A stretch of DNA of 51,057 nucleotides from Lachnospiraceae bacterium (GCA_910574745.1 CAJTCE010000029.1:1-51057); one strand, 5' to 3'; shown: positions 8,407 through 17,893, counted from the first letter of the stretch. The notes: generated by a model from the letters alone, not told the origin. Made by a program: numbers and translations.

Positions 8407-9357
8407 ATGCGGGTAATATCATTTTATAAAAAATGGGGGATTTATCTATTTCTTTTAGTGGAAATTATTATTTTCACATTGTTGACCGATAACTTTTTTT
8501 CATGGAATAATATCATGAACATTATAAGGCAGTCGGCAATGTTGGGAATTGTGGTAGTCGGAGTGAGTTTTGTCATGATCTGCGGAGGGTGTGATCTGTC
8601 TGTAGGAGGGCAGATGGCGGTAAACGGCATTGTTGCCGCACTATTAATGATCAGGTTTGGATTCCACCCTTTTTTAGCTTCGTTAATTTCCATAGGACTG
8701 GGTGTTATCATGGGTATTGTTAACGGTGTGATCGTGGTTAAATTAAAAATCCAGCCGCTGGTGGTTACATTGGGAACCATGACCATTTTGCAGGCGATTG
8801 CCTATATTGTTACAGGAGGAAAGCCTATTTACGGTCTTCCTGAGAGCTTCAGTATGCTGGGACAAGGATACATAGGTCCCATACCGGTACCGGTCGTTCT
8901 TTTTGTCATCATAGCGTTGATTGCAAGCTTTGTTTTGAGAAAAACTTATTTCGGAAGATACATTTATGCTACGGGAGGCAATGAAGAGACGGCGAGGCTT
9001 GCAGGCGTAAATGTAAGGCTTCTTCAGGTAACTGTTTATGCCATCTGCGGCTTTGTTACGGCTATCTCATCCCTGATCATGCTTTCCAGAGTCAATTCGG
9101 CTCAGGCAGGCGCAGGCGCAACCTATGCCTTTGATTGTATGACAGCAGCGGTTTTGGGCGGCGTAAGCTTTTCGGGAGGAGAAGGAAAAGTCAGCGGTGC
9201 GGTTATCGGCGTTATTATCATAGCGGTTTTAGGAAATGCCTTGGTGTTAATGAACGTCAACGAATATTATCAAAATGTGTTTAAAGGAATTTTGCTGATC
9301 TTTGCAGTAGCTTTGGATAATCTGCAGATTAAGGACAAAAAACCTGCTTCGGAATAA
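8407..9357 (+). CDS. sugar-type ABC transporter permease (RbsC-like)
   Basis: A 316-residue polytopic membrane protein of the branched-chain/ribose permease family, with about eight to ten hydrophobic segments. Family landmarks are GGCDLSVGGQMAVNG near residue 62, FGRYIYATGGNEETARLAGV near residues 182-201 and GGVSFSGGEGKVSGA toward the C-terminus. I chose the ATG at 8407 because AGAGGAG ends 7 bases before it, while the in-frame GTG at 8401 is too close to that site. It is the membrane channel for the binding protein and ATPase encoded upstream. Confidence 0.94.
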   Translation: MRVISFYKKWGIYLFLLVEIIIFTLLTDNFFSWNNIMNIIRQSAMLGIVVVGVSFVMICGGCDLSVGGQMAVNGIVAALLMIRFGFHPFLASLISIGLGVIMGIVNGVIVVKLKIQPLVVTLGTMTILQAIAYIVTGGKPIYGLPESFSMLGQGYIGPIPVPVVLFVIIALIASFVLRKTYFGRYIYATGGNEETARLAGVNVRLLQVTVYAICGFVTAISSLIMLSRVNSAQAGAGATYAFDCMTAAVLGGVSFSGGEGKVSGAVIGVIIIAVLGNALVLMNVNEYYQNVFKGILLIFAVALDNLQIKDKKPASE

Positions 9358-9371
9358 AGGAGGCTTATGGA

Positions 9372-10169
9372 ATGTTATATACGTGTAACGGACATTCGGC
9401 AATTTTAAAATCCTATATTACCTACTATGTTATTATTCCTTCTCATTACAAAGAGGATACCCTGGGAGTTCCTCTTGACGAGATATATCCTTTTAAAAGG
9501 AGACCGCTTCCTGTGCTGTATCTGTTTCACGGAGGCGTTGCGGATGCGTCCTGCTGGCTGCGGTATACAAATATAGAGGCTTTGGCAGAAGAATTGGATA
9601 TAGCCGTGGTCATGCCAAATGTGGGAAACAGCTATTATACGGATATGGTTCACGGACCGGCTTACTATATGTTTGTATCGGAAGAACTGCCGAGGATGGT
9701 ACATTCTGTATTTCCCCTGTCAGATAAAAGAGAGGACAATTTTACGGCTGGATTATCTATGGGCGGTTACGGGGCGTTAAAGGTGGCCCTCCGCAATCCT
9801 GAAAGATATAAGGGAGTTGTTTCCCTCTCGGGAGTTGTGGATATTATGGATCTTTTAACATGCGGTTTGTATGAGGATCTGCTGGACCTGGATTCAATCT
9901 TTGGCAGCGATAGGGAAAAGGTCAGGGGAAGCGAGGAAGACCTGTATTCTCTTGCAAAGGGACTTGTTGACGGGAATAAGAAGATTCCTGATATTTATCT
10001 TGCGGTAGGATGTAAGGACTACTTTGCCAAATCAAATGAGGAATATGCAGGTTTTTTAGGGAAACTTGGAATAGACTGCTGCTTTGAGTTAGGCGAGGGC
10101 AATCATGACTGGGATTTTTGGAATCCGCATTTAAGGCGGGGGTTAAAGTGGCTGCTAAAAAAGGGGTAG
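9372..10169 (+). CDS. esterase family protein (alpha/beta hydrolase, esterase D-like)
   Basis: A 265-residue hydrolase without a signal peptide. It shows an oxyanion region LYLFHGGVADAS near residue 51, the nucleophile elbow GLSMGGYG with Ser129, an acid in a YLAVGCKDYF context and the His of EGNHDWDFW. This set matches the putative-esterase family that includes S-formylglutathione hydrolase and tributyrin-type esterases. An AGGAGG overlaps the end of the permease gene, so translation is tightly linked. In this operon it probably cleaves an ester bond in the imported compound. It is a general fold, so substrate prediction is weak. Confidence 0.9.
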   Translation: MLYTCNGHSAILKSYITYYVIIPSHYKEDTLGVPLDEIYPFKRRPLPVLYLFHGGVADASCWLRYTNIEALAEELDIAVVMPNVGNSYYTDMVHGPAYYMFVSEELPRMVHSVFPLSDKREDNFTAGLSMGGYGALKVALRNPERYKGVVSLSGVVDIMDLLTCGLYEDLLDLDSIFGSDREKVRGSEEDLYSLAKGLVDGNKKIPDIYLAVGCKDYFAKSNEEYAGFLGKLGIDCCFELGEGNHDWDFWNPHLRRGLKWLLKKG

Positions 10170-10175
10170 GGATTT

Positions 10176-11924
10176 ATGGACAGATGCAGGGAACTGCTTA
10201 ATGAACTGAATAAAGAGGCTTCCGGCATAAGGCCGAAAAAATATGGGATTGAAAAAAAAGAGACATTTATGGTACCTATGGAAGACGGAAAAAAGCTATA
10301 TACCAGAATCTTTTTTCCAAAGGGAGTAAAAAAGGGAATCCTTACCTTTCAAAGGTCATGCTATGAATTTCAGATTCCGATTTTTGAATGGATGGCGGCT
10401 GAAATGGCCCAAAGAGGTTATATTTCGGGATATCAGCTGTGCAGAGGGATCGGTGCCTCTGAGGGCGAGTGGGAGCCTTTTACCAATGAAAGAAGCGATG
10501 GGCTCGCTACGCTGAAATGGCTGCAGGAACAGGACTTTGCGGAACAGATAGGCCTATACGGTCTTTCCTACGGGGGGTATGCCTGGTGGCTTACCGCTGA
10601 CAGGCTTCCTTCCAAGGTAAAAACAATAGTGATCGCCCAGGCCGGCATTGACAGATACCATTCTATTTATGAAGGCGGGTGCTTCAGGCACGATGTTTAT
10701 ACGGCGTGGGCCATCGAAAACGCAGGCTTTTCTTTAAAAGAGCATTATCCCGCATGTTGTCAGTACAGGCCTTTTCTGGAAATGGATGAGGCCTTGCTTG
10801 GAAAAAAGCTGCCATGGTTTCGGGAATGGCTTTCTCATCCTGACGAGGAGGATACGTACTGGAAAGAGGGAGTCTGGGGCTTTTTAAAAGAAGTGGCGGA
10901 AAAAATCACGGTTCCTGTCTGTCTTTTAGGAGGGTGGTACGATCATCATCTGGAGGGGATGTTTTATGCCTGGAATCATCTAAAGGATGATGTAAAAGCG
11001 GAAAGTTCCTTTTTGATCGGACCCTGGATACACGGTCTGCACAATGGTATAGATGCTTATGACATAAAGAATCATGAGCATGACAGTTGCTTTGGGTTTA
11101 ATGAAGCATTCCGGCATATGGACAGTTTTTTTTACGGCCTTAAGCCGGGAGACGGAAAAAAGCCGGTAAAAGGTTTGCAGGGGTATATCATAGGGGAGGA
11201 CCGCTGGATAAAAGAAAAAGAGATCCGTGTCCGGGACAAAGTAAAAATACAATTAAAGTATCTGGACTACCGTACAAATGGGAAGGAGACGCCTGATTTT
11301 GACGTAGAGAAATGTGCAGCAGAGAAAGAAGAGACGATTACGGATGGCTGTTCATTCATTCATGATCCCAATCGTCCCATAGATGCCATGGGAGGGGAGT
11401 CCATGCTTTATGCACCTCTATCGGTAAAAGGAGTTCGTAAACAGCTTTTAGGGACTATTGCAGAAAAAGATGAACGAATCGTTTCTTTTTATTCAGATGT
11501 CTTGAAACAGAAATTGATGGTTGCCGGAAGCATCCGGGTAGTTTTAGACGTATCATCCGATGCTCCTGACACGGCTATTGTAGTGAAGCTTATGGAAGAA
11601 TTTGAAGATGGAACGGCCTATAACATAAGGGGCGGAGCTTCTACGTTCAGCTATAGAAATGGGGCAAAAAAGCGAATGGATGATTATGCTCCCGGAGAGG
11701 TGGTGTTTTTGAAATTCGATTTGTGGCCGATTATGTGGAGCTTTAAAAAAGGATCCCGTATAAGGCTCGATGTTTCTTCCAGTCATTTTCCGGAATATCA
11801 TGTGCATACCAATACAAAAGGCCCATTTGCAATGCAGGATAAAGCAAGGATAGCGATAAACCGGATAGACAAAGAAAACGTTTATCTGCTGCTTCCTGTG
11901 GGAGAGCTGACAGGAGAGGATTAA
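10176..11924 (+). CDS. CocE/NonD family hydrolase (X-Pro dipeptidyl-peptidase S15 type)
   Basis: A 582-residue alpha/beta hydrolase with the CocE/S15 plan: an N-terminal catalytic domain and a C-terminal jelly-roll domain (about residues 400-580, including the typical VVKLMEEFEDGTAYNIRGG strand and RIRLDVSSSHFPEYHVHTN). The catalytic triad is visible as Ser131 (GLSYGG), Asp256 (GGWYDHH) and His286 (WIHGLH). No signal peptide is present, so it works in the cytoplasm. Family members hydrolyse esters such as cocaine, or acylated amino compounds. It is the last gene of the operon, 6 bases after the esterase gene, giving the pathway two different hydrolases. Confidence 0.92.
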   Translation: MDRCRELLNELNKEASGIRPKKYGIEKKETFMVPMEDGKKLYTRIFFPKGVKKGILTFQRSCYEFQIPIFEWMAAEMAQRGYISGYQLCRGIGASEGEWEPFTNERSDGLATLKWLQEQDFAEQIGLYGLSYGGYAWWLTADRLPSKVKTIVIAQAGIDRYHSIYEGGCFRHDVYTAWAIENAGFSLKEHYPACCQYRPFLEMDEALLGKKLPWFREWLSHPDEEDTYWKEGVWGFLKEVAEKITVPVCLLGGWYDHHLEGMFYAWNHLKDDVKAESSFLIGPWIHGLHNGIDAYDIKNHEHDSCFGFNEAFRHMDSFFYGLKPGDGKKPVKGLQGYIIGEDRWIKEKEIRVRDKVKIQLKYLDYRTNGKETPDFDVEKCAAEKEETITDGCSFIHDPNRPIDAMGGESMLYAPLSVKGVRKQLLGTIAEKDERIVSFYSDVLKQKLMVAGSIRVVLDVSSDAPDTAIVVKLMEEFEDGTAYNIRGGASTFSYRNGAKKRMDDYAPGEVVFLKFDLWPIMWSFKKGSRIRLDVSSSHFPEYHVHTNTKGPFAMQDKARIAINRIDKENVYLLLPVGELTGED

Positions 11925-11957
11925 AGCTGCTTTTTGGGATAAGGGAATCTTTCACAA

Positions 11958-12746
11958 TCAGCCGTAAATATCCTTCCTGTTATAGTAAAGGAATGCCAGA
12001 GAGATGCCTGAAAATGCATAGATCATGCCGGGAATGATATAGGATAACTCTAAGGCAGCTTCCGATAAAATGCCTGCGGAATCCGCATAGGAAAAGGGCG
12101 TTATATATTTCAGGAATTCAGCCTGCTCGCTGATATTGGCAATCAGGTTCAGAAAATAAAATATGGCGGCAAGACCTAAACCTATGCCAAGGCTTCCTCT
12201 GCGCATAAAAGCGGAAATACCAAAGCAGACGGCGCTGATTTCAAGCTGTAATAGAAAATAGGCAAGATGGAGAAGAGCGAACTCTTTTAGGGGAAGTTCT
12301 TCTCCGATTGCCGTAAAGGAAATAACAGATATCAGAATGATAAGAGCATTCATAATAAGAAGCTCTGTGATAATGGCAGCCAGCTTTTCAAAAACGACGC
12401 GGCTGCGGCTTACGGGATGGGTCAGCAGAAATTCCGCCGTATGGTTTTTCTCTTCATTCGCCAGAGCGGATATACCCAAAAGTCCTGCAAAAAATGCACC
12501 TCCCAGACCTAAAATATTACCGCATTCAATGCCGTAAAAGCCCATAACATTTCCAAAACTGATTTTGTCCATGCCAAAGGCGGCGGTAAAGCTGCCCATG
12601 GAAGAAAACATATCGCTGACGGAATCCATTTCTCCTTTCATTTCGGGAAACATCAGCATGCAGATGAAAACCATGAAGCCGATGGATAAGGTCCAGATCA
12701 GAAGAGAAAGTTTTCCGCGTTTCAATTCTTGTTTTAATATAGTCAT
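11958..12746 (-). CDS. ABC-2 type transporter permease
   Basis: A 262-residue membrane protein with an N-terminal anchor (LLIWTLSIGFMVFICMLMF), a hydrophilic segment and then five further hydrophobic segments, the plan of ABC-2 exporter permeases. It contains the cytoplasmic stretch LANEEKNHTAEFLLTHPVSR, frequent in this subfamily. GGAAAGG lies about 9 bases before the ATG. It is the last gene of the TetR-ATPase-permease operon and would form the channel of an exporter whose cargo (drug, lipid or peptide) cannot be read from sequence. Confidence 0.9.
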   Translation of the reverse strand: MTILKQELKRGKLSLLIWTLSIGFMVFICMLMFPEMKGEMDSVSDMFSSMGSFTAAFGMDKISFGNVMGFYGIECGNILGLGGAFFAGLLGISALANEEKNHTAEFLLTHPVSRSRVVFEKLAAIITELLIMNALIILISVISFTAIGEELPLKEFALLHLAYFLLQLEISAVCFGISAFMRRGSLGIGLGLAAIFYFLNLIANISEQAEFLKYITPFSYADSAGILSEAALELSYIIPGMIYAFSGISLAFLYYNRKDIYG

Positions 12747-12869
12747 AGTGTATTTTACCTTTCCTTATATTGAATATATTTTTTCTTTTGCAGATGTTAC
12801 TCTATGGAGTGAAAGTACTCCGGAAGAAGTATGTGTCTTCGTCATAATTGCAAAATGATTTAAGGGGTC

Positions 12870-13757
12870 TTATTGTTCGCAATCATGGGCGGACATATAA
12901 AAATGCATAAAGATCTCTTCCAAATCCGGTTCTGTAATGGTTAAGTCCGTTAAAGGCAGTTTGGAAAGCTCTGAGAGCAGTTCTTTTATATCGCCCTGAA
13001 ACAAAAAACTTACGGAATTATCTCCCGGTACGGTATGCTTAATCCCGTTCAGTTGTGGCACGGCAGTAGTGCCGCCTAGGGTAATCCGTCTGGCATTTGT
13101 GCGCGAGGATAGGGCTTCCATTGTGTCTTGGGCAATGAGCTTTCCTTCCCGGATAATGGCTGCGCGGCTGCAATAGCGGGCGATTTCCGATAAAACATGG
13201 GAGGACAGAAAAATAGTTGCTCCGTCCTTATGCCGTTCCTTTAAAAGGGTAAAAAATTCCTTTTGCATTAAAGGGTCCAGACCGCTTGTAGGCTCATCCA
13301 GAATATATAACCTGGGGGAATGCTGCAGGGCGCAGACAATGCTGACCTTTTTGCGGTTACCCAAGGATAACTCATCCACCCTTTTCTTAACGTCCAGCTG
13401 TAAGCGTTCACAAAGCTCCTTCGCCTGTGCGCTGCAATCTTTTTTGTGCAGGGAAGCCGATGTGCGTATGATGTCTCCAACCCGCATACCGCTGTAAAAC
13501 ATGGCCTCTGAGGGCATATATCCGATTTGGGAAAGAATGGGGTCCTTTTCTCTTACGATATCCCTGTCAAAAATCTGGGCGCTGCCGGAAGTAGGCTTGA
13601 TAAGACCTAAAAGAGTCCGGATGGTAGTGCTTTTCCCGGCGCCGTTGGGACCGATAAACCCAAAGATTTCCCCTTCGGGAACAGAGAGGTTTAAACCAAT
13701 GATGCCGCGGGACTTCCCGTAATGTTTGGTCAAATTGTGAGTGCTTATGATATTCAT
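12870..13757 (-). CDS. ABC transporter ATP-binding protein (ABC-2 exporter)
   Basis: A 295-residue ATPase. Walker A is GPNGAGKST (near residues 38-46), the signature is LSLGNRKKV and Walker B is LYILDEPTSG, followed by a His in the SSHVLSE switch. A C-terminal extension of about 80 residues is usual for drug/antibiotic-type ABC-2 exporters. The start at 13757 has GGAG 8 bases upstream and overlaps the TetR stop codon as ATGA, so the two are coupled. A start at 13775 is possible in frame but lies inside the TetR gene. Confidence 0.95.
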   Translation of the reverse strand: MNIISTHNLTKHYGKSRGIIGLNLSVPEGEIFGFIGPNGAGKSTTIRTLLGLIKPTSGSAQIFDRDIVREKDPILSQIGYMPSEAMFYSGMRVGDIIRTSASLHKKDCSAQAKELCERLQLDVKKRVDELSLGNRKKVSIVCALQHSPRLYILDEPTSGLDPLMQKEFFTLLKERHKDGATIFLSSHVLSEIARYCSRAAIIREGKLIAQDTMEALSSRTNARRITLGGTTAVPQLNGIKHTVPGDNSVSFLFQGDIKELLSELSKLPLTDLTITEPDLEEIFMHFYMSAHDCEQ

Positions 13758-14371
13758 AAATATTCTCCTTTGCAATATGCCGTTTTCCAGAGTTCTATAA
13801 CTTTGGAGAAGTCTTTTTTCAGTTTATCCGCATCGATGGAACCGTTTTTATATGCGTCCATCATATAGCCTTCCGCCGTCCAGTACATTTCCCGGACCAT
13901 AGTCTCAAAATCAATTTCCGGGCGGAAGATATCCGGATCAATAAGCCCCAGGGCAGAAGCGGAATAGAGGCTGCGCTTTTTATCATAATTGTCATGAATG
14001 GCTTTATAGATTTCGGGTTCTGTTTCATAGAAGGCTTTCACGGTAAAAATGGTCAAATCGGGATAACATTCTATGATCTTGCATTTCGCATAAAGCCCCC
14101 GCTTAAGCATTTCAAAAAAGTCAGAGGTATCGTAGGCGCCGTATTCCTTAAGATAAGCCTGTGTGAGGCGGGAAACCTCTTCCCAGAGAAACAGATACAG
14201 CTCCATTTTGTTGCGGAAATAATGAAACAGCAGGGATTTGCTGATGCCTGCCTCCGCTGCGATTTCGTTCATGGGGCTTTTCTTATAGGTGTTTTGGGAA
14301 AATACCCGGTATCCCGCGTTGATGATGCGGATTTGCTTTTCCTTGGGCAGGTCGTAAAATTTTTCATTCAT
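13754..14371 (-). CDS. TetR/AcrR family transcriptional regulator
   Basis: A 205-residue repressor with an N-terminal TetR helix-turn-helix (NEIAAEAGISKSLLFHYFRN, about residues 40-59) and a C-terminal ligand-binding domain. I chose the ATG at 14371, where the conserved part MNEKFYDLPKEKQIRIINAG begins and GGGAG lies 12 bases before it; the frame stays open to 14581 but that extension has no family features. It is the first gene of the exporter operon and most likely represses its own operon, releasing it when the exporter's substrate binds. Confidence 0.92.
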   Translation of the reverse strand: MNEKFYDLPKEKQIRIINAGYRVFSQNTYKKSPMNEIAAEAGISKSLLFHYFRNKMELYLFLWEEVSRLTQAYLKEYGAYDTSDFFEMLKRGLYAKCKIIECYPDLTIFTVKAFYETEPEIYKAIHDNYDKKRSLYSASALGLIDPDIFRPEIDFETMVREMYWTAEGYMMDAYKNGSIDADKLKKDFSKVIELWKTAYCKGEYL

Positions 14372-14672
14372 AAATGTAGAATCTCCCTGATGCGTAAACG
14401 GATTATTTGGCAGACGTTTCAATCTGTTCATATGTGTTATAGTTTTTACATATTTTATTTGCATTATAAGTCCGTTGACCGTTTTTGAGAAGGGGTAAAA
14501 CAATCTATACTGTGTGTTGAGGTGTTTGGTAATATAATGGGAAATATTGCCGAAAAGTTGCAGTACTGTTATAATTTTCAAGCCCTGTGGATTTGTTTTA
14601 AAATAGATTGATGGGGCTTTTTCAATTGCTGAAATTGTGATACAATGAGCGTTAGCGAGAAAGGAGATTCCT
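14372..14672. other. intergenic control region between the exporter operon and yqeG
   Basis: About 300 bases without a supported gene. On the minus strand TTCTCA (14486-14491) and TATAAT (14463-14468) are 17 bases apart and could be the promoter of the TetR operon, with the start of transcription roughly 90 bases before the TetR ATG. On the plus side a TACAAT (14641-14646) close to the yqeG ribosome binding site lacks a good -35. I see no other conserved element. Confidence 0.45.
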
Positions 14673-15200
14673 ATGTTTGAATGCTTTTATCCCGATATAT
14701 GGCTGGATTCCACTTATGAAATTGATTTTGAAAAAATGAGAAAAAACGGCATCCGGGCTTTGATCTTTGACATAGACAATACGCTGGTTCCCCATGGAGC
14801 GCCGGCGGATGACAGGGCCATTGCGTTATTCAGAAGACTTCATGAATTGGGCTTTTCCATGATGCTGCTATCCAACAACAAGGAGCCAAGGGTAAAATCC
14901 TTTTGCGATGCGCTGGAAGGAGCGGCTTATATCTATAAAGCGGGAAAGCCGGGGAGAAAAGGCTATGAGAAAGCCATGGAGCAGATGAACTCCGGCAGGA
15001 AAACGACCGTATTCATCGGCGACCAGCTTTTTACCGATGTATGGGGAGCGAAACGCTGCGGAATCTACAGCATTCTGGTAAAGCCTATTGACAAAAAAGA
15101 GGAAATCCAGATTGTATTAAAACGCTATCTGGAAAAAATCGTTCTGTTTTTCTATAAACGTAAGCTTAAGAAACAGAGCAGATATTTAAGAGTCAAATAA
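14673..15200 (+). CDS. yqeG: YqeG family HAD-IIIA-type phosphatase
   Basis: A 175-residue cytoplasmic phosphatase-like protein. The HAD motif I is ALIFDIDNTLVPHG (around residues 29-42), with the nucleophile and acid/base Asp pair in DID. Motif II is MLLSNNKE and the late motif is TVFIGDQLFTDVWGAKR. Length and sequence agree with YqeG, a conserved Firmicutes protein whose substrate is not settled. AGAAAGGAG lies about 7 bases before the ATG. It precedes the shikimate genes by 124 bases, a common arrangement in Clostridia. Confidence 0.93.
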   Translation: MFECFYPDIWLDSTYEIDFEKMRKNGIRALIFDIDNTLVPHGAPADDRAIALFRRLHELGFSMMLLSNNKEPRVKSFCDALEGAAYIYKAGKPGRKGYEKAMEQMNSGRKTTVFIGDQLFTDVWGAKRCGIYSILVKPIDKKEEIQIVLKRYLEKIVLFFYKRKLKKQSRYLRVK

Positions 15201-15324
15201 CGTGAAGAATGGTTGAAATTTGAAAGCATGATATTGTGAGTAAAAGCAGCTTGTCATGTTCAGATATGTATTGATTGAAATGGCAGAACGAAAAGAGGCT
15301 GTATGACATACAGGAGGAAACACA

Positions 15325-16200
15325 GTGATACAAATTAACGGCAAAACAAAAACCTGCGGACTGATCGGCTGTCCGGTGGAGCATACCTTATCCCCTTTGA
15401 TACATAACACCCTTTCAGAACATATGGGACAAAATATGGTCTATGTTCCCTTTCATGTGGAGCGTGAAAATGTGGAGGCGGCAGTAAAGGGCGCGCATGC
15501 CCTTTCCATTGGCGGTCTGAACGTAACGGTTCCACATAAAAGCGCAGTCATTCCTTATTTAAAGGAAATCGACTCTCTGGCGGCAAAAATCGGGGCGGTC
15601 AATACCCTTGTTCCCGTAGAGGGCGGATATAAGGGGTATAATACGGATATGACAGGCCTGCAGCGCGCCATGGAAAGCGAGGGAATTGTCATTTCCGGTA
15701 AGGAAACGATTCTTTTGGGAGCGGGCGGCGCTTCCCGTGCGGTTGCCTTTATGCTGGCTGCAAAAGGGGCTAAAAAGGTGTATATGCTGAACCGTTCGCC
15801 GGATAAGGCGCAGATGGTGGCCGACGAGGTTAATAAAGCAATGGGCTGTGAGAAAGTAACTGCCATGCCCATTGACGGGTACAAAAAACTGGCCGGCAAA
15901 AAGTATCTCTGCATCCAGGGAACCAGCGTGGGGCTTTATCCCGATTGCGGGAAGGCGGTTATTGAGGATGAGGCGTTTTACAATCTGGTGGAAGTGGCGG
16001 TGGATCTGATTTACAAGCCTGCAAAGACAAAATTTATGAGCCTTTGCGAGGCGGCGGGCGCTAAAGCCTATAACGGCCTTAAAATGCTGCTTTATCAAGG
16101 CATTATCGCCTATGAATTATGGAATGATGTGCAGGTTTCCGATGAGCTTGCCGGAAAAATTTATGAAATGATGAAGGAAGAGACGAAGATTGAAGAATAA
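15325..16200 (+). CDS. aroE: shikimate dehydrogenase
   Basis: A 291-residue NADP-dependent enzyme reducing 3-dehydroshikimate to shikimate in aromatic amino acid synthesis. It shows the substrate site SPLIHN, the catalytic Lys in NVTVPHK, NTDMTG, and the nucleotide-binding loop LLGAGGASRAV near residue 131. The start is GTG at 15325, behind AGGAGG at a 7-8 base distance. Its end overlaps aroK by 11 bases. aroE, aroK and aroQ form one translationally coupled unit. Confidence 0.96.
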   Translation: MIQINGKTKTCGLIGCPVEHTLSPLIHNTLSEHMGQNMVYVPFHVERENVEAAVKGAHALSIGGLNVTVPHKSAVIPYLKEIDSLAAKIGAVNTLVPVEGGYKGYNTDMTGLQRAMESEGIVISGKETILLGAGGASRAVAFMLAAKGAKKVYMLNRSPDKAQMVADEVNKAMGCEKVTAMPIDGYKKLAGKKYLCIQGTSVGLYPDCGKAVIEDEAFYNLVEVAVDLIYKPAKTKFMSLCEAAGAKAYNGLKMLLYQGIIAYELWNDVQVSDELAGKIYEMMKEETKIEE

Positions 16201-16711
16201 CATTATTTTAATCGGATATATGGGCTGCGGGAAAACAAGTCTGGGGAAAAAGCTTTCTTATAAAGAAAGAATTGCCCTTTTGGATACGGATAAGATGATC
16301 GAGCAGAAGCAGGGCATGACAGTATCGGAAATCTTTGATGAAAAAGGAGAAGGGGCTTTCCGCGTGATGGAGACGGAGTGCCTGAAGGAAATCATGGGAT
16401 ATTCCGAAAAGTATGTCATCTCCGTAGGCGGAGGACTTCCCGTGAAGGAGGAAAACCGGGAATTGCTGAAAGAACTGGGCAGCGTTGTTTATTTACGGGC
16501 AAAACCGGATACCATTTTTGAGCGGTTAAAAAACGATACAAGCAGACCCCTTTTAAGAGGAGATGATCCCAAAGGGAAAATAGAAAGCATGATAAAGCAG
16601 AGAGGTCCCGTCTATGAACTGGCTGCCGATTGCATCGTAGATGTGGATGAAAAAGGCTATGAGGTTATTATCGGGGAAATTTTAGAAGCGCTGAAAGGAA
16701 GCGGAAAATGA
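16190..16711 (+). CDS. aroK: shikimate kinase
   Basis: A 173-residue kinase that phosphorylates shikimate. Walker A is GYMGCGKTSLGK at residues 9-20, the shikimate site includes the Asp of LLDTD and the GGGLP loop, and the lid carries the Arg in DTSRPLL. The start is TTG at 16190, inside the end of aroE, with AAGGAAGAG upstream. The TTG start and 11-base overlap imply that translation depends on aroE. Confidence 0.95.
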   Translation: MKNNIILIGYMGCGKTSLGKKLSYKERIALLDTDKMIEQKQGMTVSEIFDEKGEGAFRVMETECLKEIMGYSEKYVISVGGGLPVKEENRELLKELGSVVYLRAKPDTIFERLKNDTSRPLLRGDDPKGKIESMIKQRGPVYELAADCIVDVDEKGYEVIIGEILEALKGSGK

Positions 16712-17160
16712 AAATATTAGTCATTAACGGTCCCAATATTAATTTTTTGGGAATCAGGGAAAAAGGTATTTACGGCACGACGGATTATAACGGTCTTTTG
16801 GAAATGATCGGGAAGAAAGGAAAGGAATGCGGGTGTACCATAGAGGTGTTCCAAAGTAATCATGAGGGCGCTATCATCGACAGAATCCAGGATGCTTATT
16901 TTGACGGGACGGAAGGCATTGTGATTAACCCCGGGGCGTATACCCATTACAGCTATGCCATCCGGGACGCCCTTGCCAGTGTAACCCTGCCGAAGGTGGA
17001 GATTCATATATCGGATATTACTGCAAGAGAGGAATTCCGCAAACATTCCGTTACGAAGGATGCCTGTGACAAGCAGATATACGGGCACGGACTGGAAGGC
17101 TATCTGGAAGCGGTGGATTTTCTGACAGAGCAGAAAGAGAACAAAAAAGAAGCCCGATAA
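16708..17160 (+). CDS. aroQ: 3-dehydroquinate dehydratase, type II
   Basis: A 150-residue enzyme dehydrating 3-dehydroquinate. The opening VINGPNINFLGIREKGIYG contains the conserved Asn and the catalytic Tyr of the type II family, followed by QSNHEGAIID, the NPGAYTHYS loop, and EIHISDITAREEFRKHSV with its substrate-binding residues. The start overlaps the aroK stop as ATGA. It ends the shikimate unit; 134 bases separate it from efp. Confidence 0.96.
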   Translation: MKILVINGPNINFLGIREKGIYGTTDYNGLLEMIGKKGKECGCTIEVFQSNHEGAIIDRIQDAYFDGTEGIVINPGAYTHYSYAIRDALASVTLPKVEIHISDITAREEFRKHSVTKDACDKQIYGHGLEGYLEAVDFLTEQKENKKEAR

Positions 17161-17294
17161 TAGGGCGGATAATGAATATAAAGCCTGAATAGGCCGGAAT
17201 ACTGCAAAAAGTAAAAAAACAGTTGAAAATTGAAACTTTTTATTATAAACTAGTTAAGGAATTATAACGTGAAAATTTTAGGAGGAGTAAAATC

Positions 17295-17852
17295 ATGATT
17301 TCTGCAGGTGATTTCAGAAATGGTATTACTATTGAATTAGATAATAATATCTACCAGATTATTGAGTTCCAGCATGTTAAACCGGGAAAGGGTGCGGCAT
17401 TTGTAAGAACCAAGTTAAAAAATATCAAGAGCGGCGGTGTTGTTGAGAAGACCTTCCGTCCCACTGAAAAATGCCCCCAGGCACGTATTGATAGAAAAGA
17501 TATGCAGTATTTATATGCGGATGGCGACTTATACAACTTTATGGACACAGAAACCTTTGAGCAGATTGCGTTAAATCAGGAGGAAATCGGGGATGCCATG
17601 AAGTTTGTAAAAGAAAACGAAATGGTAAAAATGTGCTCCCACAACGGAAGCGTATTTGCAGTTGAGCCCCCTCTGTTTGTAGAACTGGAGATTACAGAGA
17701 CAGAGCCCGGTTTTAAAGGCGATACGGCTACAGGCGCTACAAAGCCTGCAATCGTTGAGACAGGCGCACAGGTTTTAGTTCCTTTGTTTGTAAACCAGGG
17801 GGACAAGATCAAAATCGATACCAGAACAGGCGAATATTTATCCCGCGTATAA
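17295..17852 (+). CDS. efp: elongation factor P
   Basis: A 185-residue translation factor that rescues ribosomes stalled at proline runs. Three beta-barrel domains are expected. The tip loop [10 protein letters not shown] puts the modifiable residue at Lys32, the same position used in Bacillus. The C-terminus [17 protein letters not shown] is typical. AGGAGG lies 9 bases before the ATG. It has its own terminator directly behind it. The 134 bases upstream are A/T-rich; TTGAAA (17223-17228) and TAAACT (17246-17251) could be a weak promoter. Confidence 0.97.
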   Translation: MISAGDFRNGITIELDNNIYQIIEFQHVKPGKGAAFVRTKLKNIKSGGVVEKTFRPTEKCPQARIDRKDMQYLYADGDLYNFMDTETFEQIALNQEEIGDAMKFVKENEMVKMCSHNGSVFAVEPPLFVELEITETEPGFKGDTATGATKPAIVETGAQVLVPLFVNQGDKIKIDTRTGEYLSRV

Positions 17853-17893
17853 TAGGGATTTTATTTGGCAGTATATCTAAAATCAAAAGCTTT

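Noticed and set aside
13994-14488. A 164-codon plus-strand frame across TetR
   Set aside because: Antisense to a clear TetR gene and without family features.
15559-16098. A 179-codon minus-strand frame in aroE
   Set aside because: Antisense shadow of a clear shikimate dehydrogenase.
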